Translations under genes and position numbers: made by a program
Assembly (NCBI GenBank): GCA_035547055.1
Contig: DASZVN010000057.1
Coordinates: forward strand, 27,533-91,532
Source: DASZVN01 sp035547055
GTDB taxonomy: Bacteria > Pseudomonadota > Alphaproteobacteria > Rhizobiales > Methylopilaceae
DNA length: 64,000 nt
Reading direction: 5' to 3'
Notes under the pieces: model-generated
Seen by the model: the letters and a program-made list of their open reading frames with translations, nothing else
The model's database searches: none
What the model was told of the DNA's origin: nothing
In this document: one piece after another, positions 9,528 to 18,037 of the stretch
Layout: the number at the start of each line of letters is the position of its first letter
Position numbering within the stretch: the first letter of the stretch is position 1

Positions 9528-9770
9528 ATGGCGAAGAACGATGCCGGGAGGGCGCTGGAGGAGCTGATGCAGCTCGCCGATCCGGCGACGCTGGAAGGGC
9601 TGTCGCGGCCCGAGCTCTACGCCACGATCAACAATTTCCTCCGCGTCATCGTCCGCCAGCAGAAGAAGCTCGACGAGCTGTCCACCGCCGTCGCCCGCTA
9701 CGTCACCGAGCGCGACCGCGAGAAGCTGTCGCGCATCCTCGCCGACACCAAGCACCAGGGCTCGGCGTGA
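9528..9770 (+). CDS. Small conserved-looking protein of unknown function
   Basis: 80 residues, highly charged, mostly helical, no signal or membrane segment. It contains ELYATINNFLRVIVRQQKKLDELS and ends in RDREKLSRILADTKHQ, suggesting a helical hairpin or coiled coil. It starts 7 bp after ruvB, and its stop overlaps the ybgC start (GTGA), so it belongs to the ruv-ybgC transcription unit. I do not recognise the family and assign no function. Confidence 0.7.
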   Translation: MAKNDAGRALEELMQLADPATLEGLSRPELYATINNFLRVIVRQQKKLDELSTAVARYVTERDREKLSRILADTKHQGSA

Positions 9771-10159
9771 ACGCCCATCGCCTCCCGGTGCGCGTCTACT
9801 GGGAGGACACCGACGCCGGCGGGCTGGTCTACCACGCGAGCTATCTGCGCTTCCTCGAGCGCGGCCGCACCGAGCTGCTGCGCACGCTCGGTATCAGCCA
9901 GGGAAGCATGCTGGAGGCGACCGGCGCGGCATTCGTCGTCCGGCGCATGGCGATCGAGTTCCACCGTCCGGCGCGGCTCGACGACCTCCTCGCGGTCGAG
10001 ACGGATGTGGAGCGGCTCAATCGCGCCTCGCTGGTGCTGAACCAGGCGGTCCGCCGCGACGGCGAAACCCTGGTCGAAGCCGTCGTCACCTGCGCCTGCA
10101 TCCGGGCCGGCAAGCCGGTGCGCCTGCCCGAGGCGCTGGCGGCAGCGCTGCGGGGCTAG
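9767..10159 (+). CDS. ybgC: YbgC-type acyl-CoA thioesterase (Tol-Pal associated)
   Basis: 130 residues with a hotdog fold. The signature YWEDTDAGGLVYHASYLRFLERGRTE contains the conserved catalytic Asp in DTDAGG. YbgC proteins hydrolyse short-chain or acyl-carrier thioesters and usually lead the tol-pal operon. Here the next gene (ogt) is convergent, and tolQRAB-pal are not in the window. The start is a GTG overlapping the previous stop. Confidence 0.93.
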   Translation: MNAHRLPVRVYWEDTDAGGLVYHASYLRFLERGRTELLRTLGISQGSMLEATGAAFVVRRMAIEFHRPARLDDLLAVETDVERLNRASLVLNQAVRRDGETLVEAVVTCACIRAGKPVRLPEALAAALRG

Positions 10160-10770
10160 CGATCGCGGAAGGTGGCGCCTTCGTGGCGGAGCAGCCAGCG
10201 CTTGCGGTGGAGACCGCCGCCATAGCCGGTGAGCGAGCCGTCGGCGCCGATGACGCGGTGGCACGGCACCACCACGGCGACCGGGTTCGACCCGTTGGCG
10301 AGGCCGACCGCGCGGGCGGCGCCGACGGGCATGCCGAGACGCTGCGCCAGCGCCCCATAGCTCAGCGTGCGGCCGGAGGGGATGGTCTGGAGCATCGTCC
10401 ATACCCGGCGCTGGAACAGCGAGCCGGCGGTGGCCCAGGGCAGCTCCAGGATGTCGTCCGGATCGCCGGCGCCGGCGAAATAGGCGGCAAGCGTGCGGCG
10501 CATCGCGGCCGGGGCCTCGCCGGTCTCGACGGGGAGGGCGCCGTAGTGGTCGCCGAGCAGGCGGCGCAGGCGGGGGTCGTAGTCGTCCCAGTCGAAGGCG
10601 CGCAGGCGGCCCTCCTCGTCGGTGACGAGGCGGGCCTCGCCGATCGGCGTCGCGAGGCTGTCGATCAGGAGGCGCGCCGGCACCGAGGCTTCCGCGACCG
10701 GCCGCTCGGGCAGCAATCCGGCGCCGGGCAGGCTGTCGGGAAACAGATCGGCGGTGGCGGCGAGCGTCAT
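10156..10770 (-). CDS. ogt: Methylated-DNA--[protein]-cysteine S-methyltransferase
   Basis: 204 residues. It repairs O6-alkylguanine by irreversible transfer to its own cysteine. The active site PCHRVIGADG is intact with Cys about 170; the upstream helix-turn-helix segment TLSYGALAQRLGMPVGAARAVGLANG is the family DNA-binding part. The N-terminal ~90 residues match the RNase H-like domain of Ogt/AdaB proteins. Its stop overlaps the ybgC stop by four bases (convergent). Single gene. Confidence 0.95.
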   Translation of the reverse strand: MTLAATADLFPDSLPGAGLLPERPVAEASVPARLLIDSLATPIGEARLVTDEEGRLRAFDWDDYDPRLRRLLGDHYGALPVETGEAPAAMRRTLAAYFAGAGDPDDILELPWATAGSLFQRRVWTMLQTIPSGRTLSYGALAQRLGMPVGAARAVGLANGSNPVAVVVPCHRVIGADGSLTGYGGGLHRKRWLLRHEGATFRDR

Positions 10771-10892
10771 GGCGGCCTCGGGGTATCGAATCGCGTTGGG
10801 GTGGACGCCGTGAATGCGCTATCCACCGCGACACCAAGTCTGGTGGTTGGCCTCGCCCCTGTCCATCCCGGGGCGGGAATGCAGGAGTGACC

Positions 10893-11807
10893 ATGCAGGA
10901 GTTCGACCTCGTCATCGTCGGCGCCGGCGTTGCCGGCCTGACCGCGGCGACGACCGCCGGCCGTTTCGGCCTCCGCACCGCCGTCGTCGACCGGCTCGGC
11001 GCCGGCGGCCAGATCGTCAATGCCGAGCGGATCGAGAACCTGCCGGGCCTGGCCGAGGGCATCGGCGGCTTCGAGCTTGGCCCGCTGCTCCAGGAGCAGG
11101 CCGAGGCCGCCGGCGCGGCTTTTCTTCTCGACGATATCGAGGCGATCGAAGCGGACGGGGCGGCCTGGGTCGTGCGCGGCACGGAGGACAGCCTGAAGGC
11201 GCCGGCGGTGATCCTCGCCACGGGCTCGCAGCCGCGGACGCTCGGCGTTCCGGGGGAGGAGGAGTTCCGCGGCCGAGGCGTCTCGCACTGCGCGACCTGC
11301 GACGGCCCGCTGTTCGCGGGCAAGACGGTCGCGGTGGTGGGCGGCGGCGACGCCGCCCTCGACGAGGCGGCGGTGCTGGCCGCCCATGCCGCGACGGTGA
11401 CGGTCTATCTCCGCGCCGAGGCGCCGCGGGCCCAGGCGATCCTGCGCCAGCAGGCGGGCGAGCGGGCGAACCTCACGCTGGTCGGCGGGGCCACGGTCGA
11501 GGCCATTACCGGCGGCGATGGCGTCGCCGCCATCCGTGTGCGCCGGGACGGCGCGGTGCAGGAGGTGCCGGTCGAGGGCGTGTTCGTCTATATCGGGACC
11601 GAGCCGGAGACAGGCTTCCTCCGCGGCGTGGTCGATCTCGACCCGGCGGGCCATGTCGCGACCGACATCCTGATGCGGACCTCGCGGCCCGGCCTGTTCG
11701 CCGCCGGCGACGTCCGCCAGCACTCCGTCGCGCTCCTTCCGGCAGTCGCCGGCGACGGCGCGACGGCCGCCATTTCCGCCTTCCGCCACCTCCGCGGCGG
11801 GCGATGA
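10893..11807 (+). CDS. Thioredoxin-reductase-like FAD/NAD(P)-disulfide oxidoreductase
   Basis: 304 residues. FAD motif VIVGAGVAGLTA near the N-terminus, redox pair CATCDGP with Cys about 133 and 136, NAD(P)-binding VAVVGGGDAALDEA, and the second FAD motif GLFAAGDV. It should pass electrons from NAD(P)H to a thioredoxin-like partner. The N-terminal GQIVNAERIENLPG fits true TrxB, but a second copy elsewhere cannot be excluded, so no symbol is given. ATG at 10893 is chosen for its AGGAG at 10883-10887; it is coupled to the transglycosylase by an ATGA overlap. Confidence 0.85.
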   Translation: MQEFDLVIVGAGVAGLTAATTAGRFGLRTAVVDRLGAGGQIVNAERIENLPGLAEGIGGFELGPLLQEQAEAAGAAFLLDDIEAIEADGAAWVVRGTEDSLKAPAVILATGSQPRTLGVPGEEEFRGRGVSHCATCDGPLFAGKTVAVVGGGDAALDEAAVLAAHAATVTVYLRAEAPRAQAILRQQAGERANLTLVGGATVEAITGGDGVAAIRVRRDGAVQEVPVEGVFVYIGTEPETGFLRGVVDLDPAGHVATDILMRTSRPGLFAAGDVRQHSVALLPAVAGDGATAAISAFRHLRGGR

Positions 11808-13075
11808 AGGCGGCCGACGTCATCTTTCGTAGGGTGGGCAAGCATCGCTTGCCCACCCTACGAGGCCTTCGCCTCCTCGCCCTTGCTGCGTTGCTGCTCC
11901 TGGCACTGCCGCCGACGGCGTCCGCTGAGGATTTCCAGGCCTTCCTCCAATCGCTGTGGCCCGAGGCGCAGGCGCTGGGCGTCTCGCGCGAGACCTTCGG
12001 CGCCGCCACCCGCGACCTCCAGCCCGACCTGTCGCTGCCCGACCTCGTGCTGCCGGGGCGTCCGGCGCGTCCGGCGCGACAGGCCGAGTTCGCGCAGCTT
12101 CCCGGCGCCTATGTCTCCGAGAGCGTCGTCGCCCGCCTTGCGGCGCAGGGCAGGGCGGTCGCCGCCGCGGACCGGGCGACCCTCGCCGCGATCGAGCGCC
12201 GCTTCGGCGTGCCGCCCGCGGTGCTGCTCGCGATCTGGGGCCGCGAGACCAATTTCGGCCGTGCCAGGCTGCCTTACGACGCGGTTCGCACGCTCGCGAC
12301 CCAGGCCTGGGCCGGCCGGCGCAAGGAGCGTTTCCGGCGCGAGTTCGTGCTGGCGCTGAAGATGCTCCAGATGGGCGTCGCCCCCCGCGCCGAGATGAAG
12401 AGCTCCTGGGCCGGCGCGATGGGGCAGACCCAGTTCCTGCCGTCCGACTATCTGCGCGACGCGGTCGATTTCGACGGCGACGGCCGCGCCGACATCTGGC
12501 GCTCGGTGCCGGATGCACTGGCCTCGGCGGCGCGCCAGCTCGTCGACAAGGGCTGGCACATCGGCGGCGGCTGGGCCTGGGAGGTCCGCCCGCCGGCAGG
12601 CTTCGACTGCGCGGAGGCCGAGCCGGACGTGCGCCGTTCCGTCGGCGCCTGGATCGCCGCGGGCCTTAGGCCGATCGGAAGCCGCCAGCCGTCCGGCGGA
12701 GACGGCGAGGCGGCATCGGTGTTCCTGCCCGCCGGCACGCACGGGCCGGCCTTCCTGACGCCGGCGAATTTCTACGTCTTCAAAGCCTATAACTTCTCCG
12801 ACCTCTACGCCCTGTTCGTCGGTCATCTCGCCGACCGGATCGGCGGGGCGGGACCGTTCGCGACACCCTGGGGCAAGGTCAGTCAGGCCGACGCGCAGGG
12901 GATCGCCTTCATGCAGCAGACGATGACCCGGGACGGCCTCTACCACGACAAGATCGACGGCCGCGCCGGCCAGAAGACCAAGGCGGCGATCGGCGCCTGG
13001 CAGAAACGCCACGGCCTCGCCGTCGATTGCTGGCCATCGCCGGCCATCGCCGCCGCGATGAGGTCCGGCCGGTGA
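11804..13075 (+). CDS. Lytic murein transglycosylase (MltB/SltB family) with peptidoglycan-binding domain
   Basis: 423 residues. N-terminal export signal with core LRLLALAALLLLALPPTASA; catalytic domain with the active Glu about 148 in IWGRETNFG and the hallmark SWAGAMGQTQFLPSDY; C-terminal PG_binding_1 domain (GLYHDKIDGRAGQKTKAAI). It cleaves peptidoglycan glycan strands to 1,6-anhydro ends in the periplasm. The ATG overlaps the upstream stop. The n-region of the signal is unusual: residues 9-20 are encoded by a 35-bp perfect palindrome, so a later non-ATG start or a palindrome insertion are both possible. Confidence 0.9.
   Translation: MKAADVIFRRVGKHRLPTLRGLRLLALAALLLLALPPTASAEDFQAFLQSLWPEAQALGVSRETFGAATRDLQPDLSLPDLVLPGRPARPARQAEFAQLPGAYVSESVVARLAAQGRAVAAADRATLAAIERRFGVPPAVLLAIWGRETNFGRARLPYDAVRTLATQAWAGRRKERFRREFVLALKMLQMGVAPRAEMKSSWAGAMGQTQFLPSDYLRDAVDFDGDGRADIWRSVPDALASAARQLVDKGWHIGGGWAWEVRPPAGFDCAEAEPDVRRSVGAWIAAGLRPIGSRQPSGGDGEAASVFLPAGTHGPAFLTPANFYVFKAYNFSDLYALFVGHLADRIGGAGPFATPWGKVSQADAQGIAFMQQTMTRDGLYHDKIDGRAGQKTKAAIGAWQKRHGLAVDCWPSPAIAAAMRSGR
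11828..11862. repeat. Perfect palindromic repeat inside the transglycosylase N-terminus
   Basis: 16-bp arms CGTAGGGTGGGCAAGC and its exact complement with a 3-base loop. The GTAGGGTGGGCA sequence is shared with the element at 24606-24670, so this is a mobile repeat copy, here read in frame. Confidence 0.8.
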
Positions 13076-13134
13076 GCCCAGCGGCGAAATCGCCGCTGCC
13101 CCCGCCGCTCCCGATTGGCTAAGAAGGCGCGACT

Positions 13135-13644
13135 TTGCCGCACGAGGCTCCGTTGAACCCGGCCTACACCCGCCCGCAGATCGCCGTGCACTGGCTGATC
13201 GTGGCCCTCGTCGCCCTCCAGTGGCTGACGAAGAACGCCATGCACGTGCTGTGGCACGCCATCACCGGCAGCGAGACCATCCCGATCGGGTTCGGCGACC
13301 AGGTTCGCCAGGCGCTGCATATGGCGAGCGGCCTGACCATCCTCTTCCTCGCGCTGATGCTGCTGTTCCTGCGCCGGCGCGACGGCACGCCGCCCCTGGC
13401 CGACCTGCCCGAGTGGGCCCGGAAGGCGGCGCTGTGGACGCACCGCGGCTTCTATTTCGTCCTGATCGCGACCCCGATCTTCGGCACCATGGCCGCTGCC
13501 GGCATCGAGGCTGGAGCGCTGGCCCACGTCGTCCTGACCAAGCTCCTGCTCGCGCTCGTCGGTCTGCACCTGCTCGGCGCGCTCTGGCACCTCGCGATCC
13601 GCCGCGACGGCATCGTCCGCGGCATGATCGTGCCGCGGGGCTAG
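13135..13644 (+). CDS. Cytochrome b561 family membrane protein
   Basis: 169 residues with four hydrophobic segments. Heme-ligand candidates are in TRPQIAVHWLIV, LHMASGLTILF, THRGFYFVL and LHLLGALWHLAI, the usual four-helix arrangement. Such proteins carry electrons between quinol and periplasmic partners. The start is read as TTG at 13135, preceded by AAGAAGG; a TTG six codons later is an alternative. Single gene between the transglycosylase and a repeat. Confidence 0.85.
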   Translation: MPHEAPLNPAYTRPQIAVHWLIVALVALQWLTKNAMHVLWHAITGSETIPIGFGDQVRQALHMASGLTILFLALMLLFLRRRDGTPPLADLPEWARKAALWTHRGFYFVLIATPIFGTMAAAGIEAGALAHVVLTKLLLALVGLHLLGALWHLAIRRDGIVRGMIVPRG

Positions 13645-13650
13645 CGCGGG

Positions 13651-13782
13651 CTCCCTCCGGCTCGCTGCCCTCGCCACCGCCCCCGTTCTGCAAGGGGGGA
13701 GGATCGAGCAGGCGCGAGGCGGATCCTCCTCCGTCGCAGACGGGGGAGGGGGACCATGCGAAGCATGGTGGAGGGGGCGAGC
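13651..13782. repeat. Interspersed inverted repeat, CTCCGGCTCGCT / GGAGGGGGCGA type
   Basis: Left end CTCCCTCCGGCTCGCTGCCC, internal GGGGGAGGATC and GACCATGCGAAGCATGGT, right end GGAGGGGGCGAGCG. The copy at 21401-21560 has the same ends and order. Both fill gaps at convergent gene ends. Confidence 0.7.
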
Positions 13783-13784
13783 GC

Positions 13785-14804
13785 TTAGGCGGCTTCCTTC
13801 TCCAGCGATGCCTGCCACTGGCCCTGGGCGGCGAGGCCGTTCATGCGGGCGCGGTGGGCGAAGGCGCGCTGGCCCGCCGGCACGTTCTCGGCCTTGCCCG
13901 ACCACGCCTTCTGCGGTGCCGCCTGGAGCGCACGGCCGTAGGAGAAGGTGAGGGGCCAGGGCAGGCCGCCGAGCCGGTTCATCGCGTCGAGATGGGCGGT
14001 CGCCTCCTCGTCGGACTGCCCGCCGGAGAGGAAGGCGATGCCCGGCACCGCCGCCGGCACGCAGCGCATCAGCACCTTCACCGTCCGCTCGGCGACCTCG
14101 CCGACGCCGGCCTGGGTCGGGCACTTCTTGCCGGCGACGATCATGTTCGGCTTCAGGATCATGCCCTCGAGCATGATCCTGCTGTGGTACAGCTCCCAGA
14201 ACACGTGGGTCAGCACCCACTGCGTGACCCGCTCGCAGGTCGCGATGTCGTGGCCGCCGTCCATCAGCACCTCGGGCTCGACGATCGGGACGATGCCGTT
14301 CTCCTGGCACAGCGCCGCGTAGCGCGCGAGCGCCTGGGCGTTGGCGTTGATCGCGGTGTAGCTCGGGATGCCCTGGCCGATGTCGATCACCGCGCGCCAC
14401 TTGGCGAAGCGGGCGCCGCGCTCGCGATAGTCCTTCAGGCGCTCGCCGAGGCCGTCGAGCCCTTCGGTGATGGTCTCGCCCGGGCAGAAGGGCAGGGGCT
14501 TCGCGCCGAGATCGACCTTGATGCCGGGGATCGAGCCGGCGTCCTGGATGAGCTTCACCAGGGGCGTGCCGTCCTTGGCGTTCTGGCGGATGGTCTCGTC
14601 GTAGAGGATGACGCCGGAGATATTGTCCCGCATCGCGTCCTTGGTGCGGAACAGCATCTCGCGGTAGTCGCGCCGGCTCTCCTCGGTCGAGGCGACGCCG
14701 ATGGCGTCGAAGCGCCGCTTGATCGTGCCGGCGCTTTCGTCCGCGGCGAGAATGCCCTTGCCCTTCGCGACCATGGCCTGGGCGATGTCTTCGAGCCGTT
14801 CCAT
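13785..14804 (-). CDS. Fructose-bisphosphate aldolase, class I
   Basis: 339 residues. Class I, Schiff-base type: KGILAADESAGTIKRRF at the N-terminus, RAVIDIGQGIPS, the Glu-rich IVPIVEPEVLMDGGHD, and the Schiff-base lysine region LEGMILKPNMIVAGKK. It splits fructose-1,6-bisphosphate in glycolysis and the Calvin cycle and is metal-independent. The ATG at 14804 has a good GGAGAGG seven bases upstream. It lies 74 bp downstream of pgk and is the last gene of the gap-pgk-fba group. Confidence 0.96.
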   Translation of the reverse strand: MERLEDIAQAMVAKGKGILAADESAGTIKRRFDAIGVASTEESRRDYREMLFRTKDAMRDNISGVILYDETIRQNAKDGTPLVKLIQDAGSIPGIKVDLGAKPLPFCPGETITEGLDGLGERLKDYRERGARFAKWRAVIDIGQGIPSYTAINANAQALARYAALCQENGIVPIVEPEVLMDGGHDIATCERVTQWVLTHVFWELYHSRIMLEGMILKPNMIVAGKKCPTQAGVGEVAERTVKVLMRCVPAAVPGIAFLSGGQSDEEATAHLDAMNRLGGLPWPLTFSYGRALQAAPQKAWSGKAENVPAGQRAFAHRARMNGLAAQGQWQASLEKEAA

Positions 14805-14878
14805 CGTCCTCTCCTTCATCGTGGGTAACGTGGCGGGCGCGATCCCGGCGGCCGCTGCACGGCGTTCGGGATCCGCCC

Positions 14879-16075
14879 CTAGCGGCGCAGCACCTCGACG
14901 CCCGGCAGCGCCTTGCCTTCGATCCATTCGAGGAAGGCGCCGCCGGCGGTCGAGACATAGGTCAGGTCGCCGGTCACACCCGCAGCCGCCAGCGCCGCGA
15001 CCGTGTCGCCGCCGCCCGCGACCGAGACCAGGCGCCCGGCACGGGTCTCGGCCGCCGCGGCGCGGGCGATCGCGACCGTCGCCCGATCGTAGGGCGGCAC
15101 CTCGAAGGCACCGACCGGGCCGTTCCACATCAAGGTGCGGGCCGCCTTCAGGGCCTGCTCGATGAGGGTGACCGATTTCGGCCCGATGTCGAGGATCATC
15201 TCGTCGGAGTCGATCTCGTCGAGATCGGCGGTACGGTGCGGCACGCCGCGCGCCAATTCGGTCGCGAGCTCCGCGTCGACCGGCAGGATAATGCGGCAGC
15301 CGGCGCGCTCGGCCTCGGCCAGGATGTCCTGGGCGGTGTCGAGCAATTCGCTCTCGTAGAGCGAGCGGCCGATCTCGACGCCGCCGGCGGCGAGGAAGGT
15401 GTTGGCCATCGCGCCGCCGATCGCCAGCGCCTGGACCTTCTTCACGAGGTTGCCGAGGAGGTCGAGCTTGGTCGAGACCTTGGCGCCGCCGACGATCGCG
15501 AGCACCGGCCGCTCGGGCCGCTCCAGCGCGCGCTCCAGATGGTCGAGCTCCCGCTCCATGCAGCGGCCGGCGAAGGCCGGCAGCAGGCGGGCGACGCCCT
15601 CGGTCGAGGCGTGGGCGCGGTGGGCCGCGGAGAAGGCGTCGTCGACATAGAGGTCGCCGAGCGCCGCCAGCCTCTTCGCGAAGGCCGGGTCGTTCTTCTC
15701 CTCCTCGGCGTGGAAGCGGGTGTTTTCGAGGAGGAGCACCTCGCCGTCCTTCAGCGCCGCAACCGCCTCTTCGGCGGGGGGGCCGACGCAGTCCGGCGCG
15801 AAGCCGACCGGCCGGCCGAGCCGCTCCGCCAACGGCGCCGCGAGCGGCCTCAGCGACAGCTTGGGATCGGGCCTGCCCTTGGGCCGGCCGAAATGCGCGA
15901 GCAGCACCACCCGCGCCCCCTTGTCGGCCAGCTCCCGGATGGTGGGCAGAACCGCGCGGATGCGGCTGTCGTCGCCGACCTCGCCGTCCTCCATGGGCAC
16001 GTTGATGTCGACGCGGACGAGGACGCGCTTGCCGGCGACGTCGCCGATGTCGTCGAGGGTCTTGATGGCGGTCAT
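14879..16075 (-). CDS. pgk: Phosphoglycerate kinase
   Basis: 398 residues, normal length. The N-terminal domain carries KRVLVRVDINVPMEDG and the substrate-binding LLAHFGRPKG; the hinge and nucleotide domain carry VGGAKVSTKLDLL, MWNGPVGAFE and the GGGDTVAAL loop. It makes ATP from 1,3-bisphosphoglycerate. It starts 30 bp after the gap stop on the minus strand and is almost certainly co-transcribed with gap and the aldolase. Confidence 0.97.
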   Translation of the reverse strand: MTAIKTLDDIGDVAGKRVLVRVDINVPMEDGEVGDDSRIRAVLPTIRELADKGARVVLLAHFGRPKGRPDPKLSLRPLAAPLAERLGRPVGFAPDCVGPPAEEAVAALKDGEVLLLENTRFHAEEEKNDPAFAKRLAALGDLYVDDAFSAAHRAHASTEGVARLLPAFAGRCMERELDHLERALERPERPVLAIVGGAKVSTKLDLLGNLVKKVQALAIGGAMANTFLAAGGVEIGRSLYESELLDTAQDILAEAERAGCRIILPVDAELATELARGVPHRTADLDEIDSDEMILDIGPKSVTLIEQALKAARTLMWNGPVGAFEVPPYDRATVAIARAAAAETRAGRLVSVAGGGDTVAALAAAGVTGDLTYVSTAGGAFLEWIEGKALPGVEVLRR

Positions 16076-16105
16076 CGTGGCCGCTCCGGCGCTAGCGCAG
16101 GGCGG

Positions 16106-17113
16106 TCACAGCAGCTTGCCCATCGCGACGGCCGTGTCCGCCATGCGGTTGGAGAAGCCCCATTCGTTGTCGTACCAGCTCATCACCCGCACGAGATTGC
16201 CGTCGATCACCTTGGTGCCGTCGAGGGCGAAGCTCGACGAGGCCGGGTTGTGGTTGAAGTCGTGCGAGACCAGCGGCGCGTCGACGATCTCCAGGATGCC
16301 CTTCAGCTCCTGGCGCGCGGCCGCCTTCATCGCCTCGTTGACCTCCTCCTTCGCCGCCTTGCGGGTGGTGACGACCTTGAGGTCGATCACCGAGACGTTC
16401 GGCGTCGGCACCCGGATCGAGACGCCGTCGAGCTTGCCGTTCAGCTCGGGCAGGACGAGGCCGACCGCCTTGGCCGCGCCGGTCGAGGTCGGGATGATCG
16501 AGGTTGCGGCCGAGCGGGCGCGGTAGAGGTCCTTGTGGAGCTGGTCGAGCGAGGGCTGGTCGTTGGTGTAGGAATGCACCGTCGTCATGAAGCCCTTCTC
16601 GATCCCGAAGCTGTCGTGCAGCACCTTGGCGACCGGCACCAGGCAGTTTGTGGTGCAGGAGGCGTTCGAGACGACGGTGTGCGCTGCCGTCAGCTTGTCG
16701 TGATTGACGCCGTAGACCACGGTCAGGTCGGCGCTGTCGGCCGGCGCCGAGATCAGCACGCGCTTCGCTCCGGCAGTCAGATGCGCCGATGCCTTCTCCT
16801 TCGAGGTGAAGATCCCGGTGCATTCGAGCGCGATCTCGACGCCCATCGCCTTGTGCGGCAGCTTCGCGGGATCGCGCTCGGCCGTGACCTTGATCGGCCC
16901 GGTGCCGCAGTCGATCGTGTCGCCCGCGACCTTGACCTCGTGCGGGAAGCGGCCGTGGTTGGAGTCGTAGCGGAGCAGGTGGGCGTTGGTCTCGACCGGG
17001 CCGAGGTCGTTGATCGACACCACCTCGATATCCCTGCGGCCGCTCTCCACGATGGCGCGCAGCACCAGCCGCCCGATGCGCCCGAACCCGTTGATCGCAA
17101 CCCGAACCGCCAT
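16106..17113 (-). CDS. gap: Glyceraldehyde-3-phosphate dehydrogenase, type I
   Basis: 335 residues. NAD-binding INGFGRIGRLVLRA at the N-terminus, catalytic Cys about 153 in SNASCTTNCL, and the conserved WYDNEWGFSNRM near the end. It oxidises glyceraldehyde-3-phosphate to 1,3-bisphosphoglycerate. First gene of the gap-pgk-fba group and divergent from DUF4164-zapA. tkt, which often precedes gap in related genomes, is not adjacent here. Confidence 0.97.
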   Translation of the reverse strand: MAVRVAINGFGRIGRLVLRAIVESGRRDIEVVSINDLGPVETNAHLLRYDSNHGRFPHEVKVAGDTIDCGTGPIKVTAERDPAKLPHKAMGVEIALECTGIFTSKEKASAHLTAGAKRVLISAPADSADLTVVYGVNHDKLTAAHTVVSNASCTTNCLVPVAKVLHDSFGIEKGFMTTVHSYTNDQPSLDQLHKDLYRARSAATSIIPTSTGAAKAVGLVLPELNGKLDGVSIRVPTPNVSVIDLKVVTTRKAAKEEVNEAMKAAARQELKGILEIVDAPLVSHDFNHNPASSSFALDGTKVIDGNLVRVMSWYDNEWGFSNRMADTAVAMGKLL

Positions 17114-17247
17114 GTCCGTCTCCTGATCCGACCCCTGGCGGCACTCCTAACATCCGGCAGGCGGTCGAGGCGAGAGGTAGGGCGGCGGAGCCGCGCGCCC
17201 ACCATCCGGGGGCCGCACCGCCGGTTGTGCAATCCGCCGTGAGGCAA

Positions 17248-17277
17248 TTGACGGATATTCACATCGACCTCTAAACT
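17248..17277 (+). promoter_or_regulatory. Candidate sigma70-type promoter for the DUF4164-zapA unit
   Basis: TTGACG, an 18-bp spacer, then TAAACT, ending 55 bp before the DUF4164 start. It is the only clear -35/-10 pair in the gap-zapA divergent region. Confidence 0.5.
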
Positions 17278-17331
17278 TTCTGCTGCAAGCTGTTGCGTTC
17301 GATAGGGTTGGCGGCAGCGAGGTTGGGGGTC

Positions 17332-17631
17332 ATGGCGGAGCAGTCGGCGCTGCAGGCGGCACTGCAACGCCTGGAGGGCGCCCTCGCCGGGCTGGACGAG
17401 GCATCGGCTGCGCTGGCCGAGGCCGCGGAGGAGCCGGTGCGGCGCCATCGCGGCCAGGCGGTCATGGCCGCCGATCGGGCGCGGCTTGCCGAGGCGCTCG
17501 ACGCCGCGACGGCCAGGGCGGAACGGCTGGAGCTCAGCCGCCGCGACGCCGCCCGGCGGCTCGACCAGGCCATCGAATCGGTGCGCAGCCTCCTCGACGA
17601 GGGCGGGGCGCGCAGCGGGGCCGAGCGATGA
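17332..17631 (+). CDS. DUF4164 family small coiled-coil protein
   Basis: 99 residues, almost entirely helical with heptad-like Ala/Leu spacing (LQAALQRLEGALAGLDEASAALAEAAEE) and a short positively charged break. No signal or membrane segment. DUF4164 proteins are found directly upstream of zapA in many alphaproteobacteria; this gene overlaps zapA by four bases (ATGA). A role in cell division is an inference from position only. Confidence 0.8.
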   Translation: MAEQSALQAALQRLEGALAGLDEASAALAEAAEEPVRRHRGQAVMAADRARLAEALDAATARAERLELSRRDAARRLDQAIESVRSLLDEGGARSGAER

Positions 17632-18002
17632 GCGAGGTCAACGTCACCATCGCCGGGCGCAGCTACCGGATGGCGTGCGAGGACGGCCAGGAGCAGCACC
17701 TGCGCGGCCTCGCCGACCTGGTCGACCAGCGCATCGCCGACATGCGGGTGCGATTCGGCGAGATCGGCGACCTCCGCCTGACGGTCATGGGCGCGATCGT
17801 CGTCGCCGACGAGCTTGCCGAGGCGCGGCGGCGGCTTGCCGCGCTCGAAGGCGACGTTGCCGCGCTGCAGCAGGCAGACGGCGAGCGCGCGGCCGTGCTC
17901 GAGGCCGCCGCGTCGCGGATCGAGGCGATGGCCGCGCGCCTGCTCGCCCGGGCGGATGCGGTCGGAGGTGCTGGCGCCGGCGACGAGGCCGCCCTAGATT
18001 AG
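17628..18002 (+). CDS. zapA: Cell division protein ZapA
   Basis: 124 residues. The ZapA globular head is seen in VNVTIAGRSYRMACEDGQEQHLRGLADLVDQRI, followed by RLTVMGAIVVADELAEA and a long coiled coil. ZapA bundles FtsZ protofilaments at the division ring. It is coupled to DUF4164 upstream and followed by 6S RNA, the conserved zapA-ssrS-fau order. Confidence 0.93.
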   Translation: MSEVNVTIAGRSYRMACEDGQEQHLRGLADLVDQRIADMRVRFGEIGDLRLTVMGAIVVADELAEARRRLAALEGDVAALQQADGERAAVLEAAASRIEAMAARLLARADAVGGAGAGDEAALD

Positions 18003-18037
18003 GGGCGCGGACGCTGCGGGGTGCGTCAGGACGAATG

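Noticed and set aside
15236..17242. 668-codon plus-strand open frame over pgk and gap
   Set aside because: Shadow of two certain glycolytic genes; Arg/Gly/Val/Asp-rich with no recognisable fold.
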